Positions 58,225-64,000 of a stretch of DNA of 64,000 bases are shown here, piece by piece. The DNA is taken from contig CAJNDS010000305.1 in NCBI GenBank assembly GCA_905221605.1, positions 46,001 through 110,000 on the forward strand, written 5' to 3'. The notes beneath the pieces were generated by a model, which did no database searches, had not been told where the DNA came from, and was given only the letters and a program-made list of their open reading frames with translations. Source of the stretch: Symbiodinium natans. Its lineage: Eukaryota; Sar; Dinophyceae; Suessiales; Symbiodiniaceae. How positions within the stretch are numbered: position 1 is the stretch's first letter; every line of letters begins with the position of its first letter. The position numbers and the translations under genes were made by a program.

Positions 58225-58350
58225 CATATATACATACATATATATATATATATGTATATGTAGACGGGTTCCCACATGCTGCCCTTGTAAGCTCGCAGGT
58301 AATCCCTATCAATTCTCAACCCAAGTCAAAACAGACAGGACCTAGTAGGG
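58225..58350 (+). other. TA microsatellite and coding-like island
   Basis: ATACATATATA repeats lie at 58219-58260. 58265-58346 reads GFPHAALVSSQVIPINSQPK then SKQTGPS. Confidence 0.4.
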
Positions 58351-58494
58351 CCACATCCCCCTTTAGGATTTAGGGGTTTTGGGGTTTAGGGTGGAGGGTT
58401 AAGGGTTGAGGGTTTACCTTTATCTGTCCTCTTGGGGCTTGGGGTTTCAATGCCTTCCAAAGCCCTTCAGAATCTCTGGGTTTAGGGCTGACAG

Positions 58495-59125
58495 GGGTAA
58501 CCCTAAACCCTAAACCCTAAACCCCAAACCCTAAACCCCAAACCCCAAACCCTCATTCCCTTCTCGACGTGATCTCCATCGCACCTCGGAACCTTCTTTA
58601 CGAAGCCGGGGTCGAATACTGCATCTGACCATCCTGGATTTGGACCCCCCGCCCGCCCTTCGAAGGTTTGGGGTTAGGGCTTAGGGCTTAGGGTAATCAT
58701 GGAGATCAGCTCTCTTGAGCGATGTAAGAATTAGGGTTCAAGGTTTAGGTGTGGGCTTGAGCCATGATGGGGGTTTAGGGTTTAGGGTTTAGGGTTTAGG
58801 GTTTAGGGTTTAGGGTTTAGGGTCTCGGGTGCAGGGCTTGGGGGTCAGTCACCTGGAGCCCCAAGCCCGAAAGCTTGCTTGATAAGCACTCTCACAAGTC
58901 GCCCGACCCTCCAAAAAGCCCTAAGGGCCCTAAGGGCCCTAAGGGCCCTAAGCCCTAAACCCTAAACCTTAAACCCTAAACCCTGAACCCTAAACCCCAA
59001 ACCCTAAACCCTAAACCCTAAACCCTAAGTATGACTTGCATCTTAGAGTGCCCCAGGCATCCGGCACCGCTTTGGCAGATTGCAACTTGACGGCTCAGAG
59101 CGGTGCCCCTTCATCATAAACCGTA
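58495..59125. repeat. Telomere-type tracts with two terminal-like islands
   Basis: CCCTAAA/CCCCAAA lie at 58498-58550, TTTAGGG at 58765-58825, and CCCTAAGGG triplets with CCCTAAA at 58915-59030. Open islands: 58551-58628 (PHSLLDVISIAPRNLLYEAG, stop) and 59042-59120 (LRVPQASGTALADCNLTAQS, stop). Confidence 0.6.
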
Positions 59126-59730
59126 AGCCCTATGCCCTAAGGCTGCAAGGACCCTTCTGAAGGTTTAGGGTTTAGGGTTTAGGGTAGTTTAGGGTTTAGG
59201 GTTTAGGGTTTACGGGGCTCTTCTTATATTTTAAGGTTGTTGGGCCCCCAAAAAAGCTCTTCTGTGAGTTTATTCATGCGCCTGTATCTTGGAAGGGCAC
59301 GAGGTTTACACAGACGAAAACTCTGCACCCTGCAAGCCTACACACGTAAGCGGCTCGACCCTAAACCTAAAACCCTCGACCCTACAAGCCTAAAACCCTA
59401 AACCCCAAACCCTAAACGCTAAACCCTAAACCCAAAAACCCTCACCCCTCACCCCTAAACCCCAAACTCTAAACCCTAGAACCCCAAGCCCTAACACCCC
59501 AAGAACTCGCATCCTTGTGAGGTTGGCTTCTCGACCTAGAGGCCGGGGGTGAGGGGTCTTCGTTTAGGGTTTAGGGTTTATTGTTTAGCTTTTTTTGTTT
59601 GAGTCTTTTGCAGGGTTTTTGGGGGCCTTGAGGATGTTTAGGTTTAGGGGGCTGATTTCATGTTTTTGTTTGTTTTGGTTTTGTGGTTTGTGTTTTTGTT
59701 GGGTTCAGGTCTGGGGTCGAAGGGTTTATG
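59126..59730. other. Islands and telomere-type words
   Basis: TTTAGGG lies at 59160-59215. 59258-59350 is open (SSVSLFMRLYLGRARGLHRR then KLCTLQAY). CCCTAAA-like words lie at 59355-59500. 59590-59730 is T-rich and unrecognised. Confidence 0.45.
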
Positions 59731-59844
59731 TTGTGATGTTCTCCCCTTGTACGAACAGTCCTTAATAGGGACGAAAGTACCCTCTATCAAACTCTATCAT
59801 AATCCCTATTATGGGCTGTTAGTATAAGTGGGGAACATCCCAAG
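59731..59844. mobile_element. Family D inverted-repeat element
   Basis: TTGTGATGTTCTCCCC and GGGGAACATCCCAA are inverted ends. It is a full-length copy with ACAGTCCTTAATAGGG and CCCTATTATGGGCTGT arms. Confidence 0.75.
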
Positions 59845-59936
59845 TTTTGGGGGCTACAGGGTTTAGGTTTTGGGGTGTTGGCTTGTGGGAGGGGGGGGGG
59901 TCAGGGCCTAAGATGTTGGATGAGTGTTTCGGCGTT

Positions 59937-60130
59937 TCAGGTCACAAAAAGTCAAAGAACTGACGCCCCACGACCTAAGAAGACCAAGTCTTGCGACTGA
60001 ACCCGAAACCCTCAGCCCTTAAGCCTAGGGGCGTAGGGTTTTGGGTCAGCGCAGTTAGGGCTTAGGGTTTTGGGTGTTGGCAGCTGATATGCAGTCGATG
60101 GACATTATGGGCCCCCAAGTGGTGTACACT
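59937..60130 (+). CDS. Two short coding-like islands
   Basis: After GGCGTTTCAG, 59941-60001 reads KSQRTDAPRPKKTKSCD and stop. After GTGTTGGCAG, 60070-60129 reads VLAADMQSMDIMGPQVVYTI and stop. Confidence 0.3.
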
Positions 60131-60189
60131 ATATGAACATAGGACCCCCGAAAAGTCACCCAAATTTTGGGAACCTCCCATAATGCGTA

Positions 60190-60395
60190 GCCTAAACCCC
60201 AACCCCAAACCCCAAACCCCAAACCCCAAACCCCAAACCCCAAACCCCAAACCCCAAACCCCAAACCCCAAACCCCAAACCCCAAACCCCAAACCCCAAA
60301 CCCCAAACCCCAAACCCTAAACCCTAAACCCTAAACCCTAAACCCTAAACCCTAAACCCTAAACCCTAAACCCTAAACCCTAAACCCTAAACCCT
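60190..60395 (-). repeat. CCCCAAA block passing into CCCTAAA block
   Basis: About eighteen CCCCAAA units, then about twelve CCCTAAA units. Long frames here are repeat translation. Confidence 0.9.
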
Positions 60396-60607
60396 ACCCA
60401 GGATCTGCGCTGGGAGTGTGTTGCAGATGGCACGCTGGCGCCTGCGCGGCCTTTGGCCGCGCCTGCGGAGCCAGGTTCGGCTCCAGGGTTTAGGGTTTAG
60501 GGTTTAGGGTTTAGGGGTTGGGGGTTAGGGTTTAGGGTTTAGGGTTTTGGGTTGTGGGTTTTGGTGGGTTTCCGGGGGTTTTGGGGGGTTTGGGGGTTTT
60601 GGGGTTT
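60396..60607. other. GC-rich coding-like island and G-rich repeats
   Basis: 60408-60485 reads WECVADGTLAPARPLAAPAE, with a strong GC hairpin (GGCCTTTGGCC). TTTAGGG/TTTTGGG words follow to 60605. Confidence 0.4.
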
Positions 60608-60724
60608 ACAGTCAACTCCAGAAAGTTGGAACATGGTTTGCAGATGACTAATGCTGGGATTCCCTTCAGTATACCTTTTCGGGTATGGGGATAAGGATGT
60701 TCCAACCTTTTTGGAGTTTACTGT
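60608..60724 (+). mobile_element. Family I inverted-repeat element, copy 2
   Basis: ACAGTCAACTCCAGAAAGTTGG and CCAACCTTTTTGGAGTTTACTGT-type ends are inverted, with GGGATTCCCTTCAGTATACC inside. Confidence 0.75.
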
Positions 60725-61014
60725 AGGGTTTGGGGTGTAGGGTTCAGGGTTTAGGGTTCAGGGTTTGGGGTTTAGGGTTTAGGGTGTGGGGCTTAGGGTG
60801 GAGGATTGAGGTTCAGTGGAGGGTGCCTTTCTTGGGGTTTTTTTGGGGGGCTCAGGGCCCATCCCATCCATGGACCCAGGCTCGGAACCCTAAGGCCTAA
60901 ACCCTAAACCCTAAACCCTAAACCCTAATACCCCGCAACCTGCGTATGGCACGTGTATTGCCGTCCCCAAACCCCAAGGTTACAACCTTAGGGGTCCAAA
61001 GTAGAGTCCCAGGA
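60725..61014. other. Telomere-type words and unrecognised island
   Basis: TTTAGGG/TTCAGGG words lie at 60725-60800, CCCTAAA at 60897-60928, unique DNA at 60930-61014. No gene. Confidence 0.5.
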
Positions 61015-61026
61015 TCCTTACCACCA

Positions 61027-61232
61027 AGCACAACTAAAAACCCTAAACCCTAAACCCTAAACCCTAAGCCCTAAACCCTAAACCCTAAACCCTAAACCCT
61101 AAACCCTAAACCCTAAACCCTAAACCCTAAACCCTAACCTAAACCCTAAACCCTAAACCCTAAACCCTAAACCCTAAACCCTAAACCCTAAACCCTAAAC
61201 CCTAAACCCTAAACCCTAAACCCTAAACCCTA
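61027..61232 (-). repeat. Long CCCTAAA tract
   Basis: About twenty-nine units with few errors. Confidence 0.9.
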
Positions 61233-61234
61233 CC

Positions 61235-61340
61235 CAACCTCAGCCCAATGCGGGCTCAGGCGAGGCGGCCCCGCAAGATCTTGGGCGATGTCAGGCCGTG
61301 TGGTCCAGCTCGGAGACCGGGTCGGCAGTTCTTCACATGT
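61235..61340 (+). CDS. Coding-like exon
   Basis: Reads QPQPNAGSGEAAPQDLGRCQ then AVWSSSETGSAVLHM between CCCTAAA and TTTAGGG tracts. Unrecognised. Confidence 0.35.
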
Positions 61341-61589
61341 TTAGGGTTTAGGGTTTAGGGTTTAGGGTTTAGGGTTTAGGGTTGAGGGTTTAGGGTTTAG
61401 GGTTAAGGGTTCAGGGCCTAGAGTTTTCCACTTCTTGGCAATTCTGGGTCCTTAGGCTTCAGGGTTTAAGGACCCTAAAACCTTAAACTGTAAACCCTAA
61501 TCTAGGTTGGTTTTTGGGACATTCGTTATTCTCCTTATTTGGATTTATAAGGGACCTATATATAAATATTTTTCAGAGAGTTTGACGGC

Positions 61590-61708
61590 CAACCCAGTAA
61601 TCCCTGCAACCCAATAGCTGCCAAGGAGAAGGCTGCGATCATCTGGAGCGGCAAAGGCTTCTGGGCTTGGCAAGAAGCCGACCAGACGTGGCCTGGCCAA
61701 TTGGGGAC
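61590..61708 (+). CDS. Coding-like terminal exon
   Basis: Reads QPSNPCNPIAAKEKAAIIWS then GKGFWAWQEADQTWPGQLGT and stop. Strongly protein-like. No family recognised. Confidence 0.4.
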
Positions 61709-61869
61709 GGTTTGAGTAGGGTTTGGGTTTCGGGTTTAGGGCCAGGATTTAGGGTTTCGGGTTTTGGGTTTGGGATTCTTTGGGGGCCTTTTTGTTCAAG
61801 GTTCATGGGGTGGTTCTGAGTATAGCTTTTTTAATTTGCACTTCCGCCAAATGATGCCAAGCTATGCTC

Positions 61870-61926
61870 AGTTATTCCATTTAGGGTTTAGGGTTTAGGG
61901 TTTAGGGTTTAGGGTTTAGGGTTTAG
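61870..61926 (+). repeat. TTTAGGG tract
   Basis: About seven units. Confidence 0.85.
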
Positions 61927-62289
61927 GATACCAACCCATGAACCCTCCAAGCAGGGTCTGACTAGGTTGAGGGCTCGGGAGCAAAGTCCGAAGCCCAAAA
62001 TACAAGAGTCTTTACTTCAGGAGCTCCCAAAAAGCGAGCGCCGATCCCCTGCCCCACCCCCCCCTCAAAAAAAAAAAAGATAATAAAGGATAACACAGCC
62101 AGTTGGAGGATACCAAAACCATGAAAGTGGTTATCACAACTGAGGAGGCCTGAGAACGCGGATAGCACAACCGGTGCCTTGCATGTTGGTGGAAATTGCA
62201 ACCGGAGGCCATTCTGGCTCATGCGCATGGCTGCAGAATTTGGCGACCCTCTCAGGGTTCGCCTGTCTATTTTTGGATTTTTCCCAAGA

Positions 62290-62710
62290 AGGTGACAGAT
62301 AAAAGCCATGGGAAAACCACGAAATCATTGGGCAATCACATATGAAAGCCATCAATGTTGCAGAAACGAAGTAAATTTGTTTATACAAGCTCCTGGTGTA
62401 GGGAATTCTGTGGCCCACAACACATAAAAGTCATGAGGAAACCACGGTTCACTGGGCAACCACATGTAAAATCAATGAGTGTTGCAGAATCGAAATAAAT
62501 TCAATTTTACAAGCTCCTGTGAAGGGAAGTCTGTGGCCCGGAGCACCTAATCATCTGGAGAAACCATGAAATCACTGCGTAACCGCATATGAAAAAATCA
62601 ATGTTGCAGAAACGAAGTAAATTGATTTATACAAAATCCTGGTGTAGGGAATTCTGTGGCCCACAACACATACAAGTCATAAGAAAACCACAAAATCAAT
62701 GAGAAACGAA
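62290..62710. repeat. About 123-bp tandem repeat, three or more copies
   Basis: GTTGCAGAAACGAAGTAAATT-like landmarks at 62357, 62481 and 62603 (spacing 124 and 122 bp). Each unit also has GGGAATTCTGTGGCCC and an AAACCACGAAATCA-like stretch. TATCACAACTGA occurs on both sides (62134, 62839). Several short minus-strand frames here simply follow the repeat. Confidence 0.8.
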
Positions 62711-62989
62711 TGCCCCTTGTGGCATTGAGCGCTCTCTGCAAAATCCGCAGCCATGCTTTTTCCTCCAGGCATTTGTTACTCAACGCACTGCTGACAGGAT
62801 TTAGACAACCCAGGGAAGACAGGATCCAAGCAGATGAGAGATATCACAACTGAAGATGTTTTCAAAGTTGCTTGGTGTTCTGTTGGGAACCCAAATCTGG
62901 TTGGGAATGTTGGTAACTTGCAACCTTAATAGGCGGTTGTGATATCACGGTTTGTGGTTGTAATAACCCCCTTTTGGTTGCAGTATCCC

Positions 62990-63004
62990 CCCCGCCCCCC
63001 CCCC

Positions 63005-63044
<40 letters not shown>

Positions 63045-63045
63045 T
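62990..63045. repeat. Poly-C tract of about 55 bp
   Basis: Nearly pure C. Apparent proline-rich frames are translations of this run. Confidence 0.95.
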
Positions 63046-63065
63046 ACCCGAAACCCTAAACTACA

Positions 63066-63145
63066 TCCACACCCCCGCTCAGGAAGCTTCTGCTGCGTGG
63101 AAAGGCCGACAAGGCGGACGGGGGGGGTATCTACAGCCTCTGTAG
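63066..63145 (+). CDS. Coding-like terminal island
   Basis: After CGCTCAG the frame reads EASAAWKGRQGGRGGYLQPL and stop. Unrecognised. Confidence 0.3.
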
Positions 63146-63248
63146 GTTTATTTGGGTTTTATTGAGGCCCTCAATTTGAGAATTCATTTAAGGCTTCGTG
63201 TTTAATGGTTCAGGGCTTATTGTTTAAAGGTTTTCGGATTGAGGAGGG

Positions 63249-63460
63249 GAGGAGCAACTTGCGCAGGTCCGCAACAGGATCTGGTCGACACCACGCTCCT
63301 CCGCCATAGTTCCTAAATCCTGTCAGGGGATCGCCTTACACCACAATGTTTGATCACAGTGCTGAGTCTTCGATTCGGGGCACTCTCCAAGATACACCTA
63401 TGGAGCGACTTCGGCTTCGCCTGAGATGGCCTGAGAAGTTTTGGGGGGGAAAAATAGGTT
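63249..63460 (+). CDS. Coding-like islands, two overlapping frames
   Basis: One frame reads EEQLAQVRNRIWSTPRSSAI to a stop at 63349. The next, starting MFDHSAESSIRGTLQDTPME (63347), reads to about 63460. This could be two exons or one frame-damaged exon. Confidence 0.35.
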
Positions 63461-63574
63461 CTTAAGGTAAGCTTTGAAGAAAGAGACACCTTACACGTGC
63501 TCTATGCCCTCTCCCAATCTGCTTCCGGTTTGGTCTGGTGTTTATGGCTTCAGCCTATCCCAACTTCCCAAACT

Positions 63575-63910
63575 GTTGGGGGTTTAGGGTTTCGGGTTTT
63601 CGGTTTAGGGTTTAGGGTTTAGGGTTTAGGGTTTAGGGTTTAGGGATTTTGGGGCTCAGGGCTTCGTTGCAGGCACTCCTGCCTCTCTCTCCGCGCAAGC
63701 GGCCTCCGGCGGCCCAGCCGGCAGCTGGGCTTCAGCGGTTTAGGGTTTAGGGTTTGGGGTTTGGGGTTTCGGGTTTAGGGTTTAGGGTTTAGGGTTTCGG
63801 GTTTAGGGTCTAGGGTTTAGGTTTAAGGGGGTTTGGGGAGGTTTAGAGGGGTTTGGAGGGGTTTAGCGGGGTTTATAGGGGTTTGGGGCGGGTTTAGGCG
63901 GGGTTAGAGG
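63575..63910 (+). repeat. TTTAGGG and G-rich variants with one island
   Basis: TTTAGGG lies at 63578-63645 and 63737-63815, with degenerate GGGGTTTAGG words to 63905. The island at 63665-63737 reads FVAGTPASLSAQAASGGPAG after GTTGCAG. Confidence 0.7.
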
Positions 63911-64000
63911 GCTTTAGGGACGTTTGATCTTGGATCTTCCTTTCGCAGTTTTAAGTGGAGTTGAGCGTAGTGGGCTGGTCGTCGGTACTCATGTAGCAGA

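Noticed and set aside
60055-60313. Two minus-strand frames of GFGVWGLGFGVWGL type
   Set aside because: They are translations of the CCCCAAA 7-mer array.
62939-63165. Poly-proline open frames
   Set aside because: They come from the poly-C tract. Only the short sequence after 63066 is retained as a weak exon candidate.

Overview
This window looks like nuclear DNA of an intron-rich protist, most likely a dinoflagellate or a close alveolate relative. Four things point there: TTTAGGG-type (plant/alveolate) telomere repeats; a KH-domain protein whose N-terminus carries the PPGLE motif that I associate with dinoflagellate proteins; at least one gene whose introns are short inverted-repeat elements flanked by 4-bp target duplications with GA..AG ends; and no bacterial features. 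The species cannot be named from the sequence alone. Family names are given from motif recognition, without a search.

Layout. The whole 64 kb is a mosaic. Dozens of interstitial tracts of TTTAGGG/CCCTAAA, and of 7-9 bp variants (TTTTAGGG, GGGTTTCA, CCCCAAA, CCCTATAAA, CCCTAAAGA, GGGCTTATA), alternate with unique islands of about 60-300 bp. Tract orientation switches repeatedly, so this is not one chromosome end. Many islands hold an open frame bordered by AG or GT, and several contain recognisable protein-family pieces. They are best read as exons, or broken exons, whose introns are largely telomere-type repeat. An open frame of about 25 codons is weak evidence by itself, so most island calls carry low confidence.

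Best genes. 0.35-5.6 kb (+): exons resembling an aspartyl/asparaginyl beta-hydroxylase-like protein. 3.9-4.3 kb (+) and 31.3-31.9 kb (-): frame-broken SF1 helicase pieces. 8.6-9.6 kb (+): an intact KH-domain ORF. 14.37-15.18 kb (+): a complete three-exon SnoaL-like gene. 19.6-21.5 kb (+): a long acidic, frame-damaged gene. 25.7-26.0 kb (+): a Josephin-like cysteine-protease exon. 27.8, 41.2, 53.7 and 58.0 kb (+): kelch-like pieces. 41.5 kb and 57.3 kb (+): exons with good splice signals.

Mobile and repeated DNA. About a dozen families of short (about 70-200 bp) inverted-repeat elements, called A to K and S here, are scattered throughout, several with target duplications. Removing some of them restores a reading frame, so they behave as introners. 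There is also a 1.16-kb tandem duplication (10.5-12.8 kb), a six-unit tandem array (47.65-51.16 kb) bordered by GGGCCCGT repeats, a 9-bp minisatellite with an 81-bp higher-order period (46.56-47.04 kb), and a 123-bp tandem repeat (62.29-62.71 kb).

The most notable signal is that several telomere-type tracts sit inside coding islands and are flanked by direct duplications of the exon sequence (11-37 bp). The duplicated copies contain AG|G, so splicing between them would remove the tract exactly. That suggests telomere-repeat insertion at breaks as a route to new introns.
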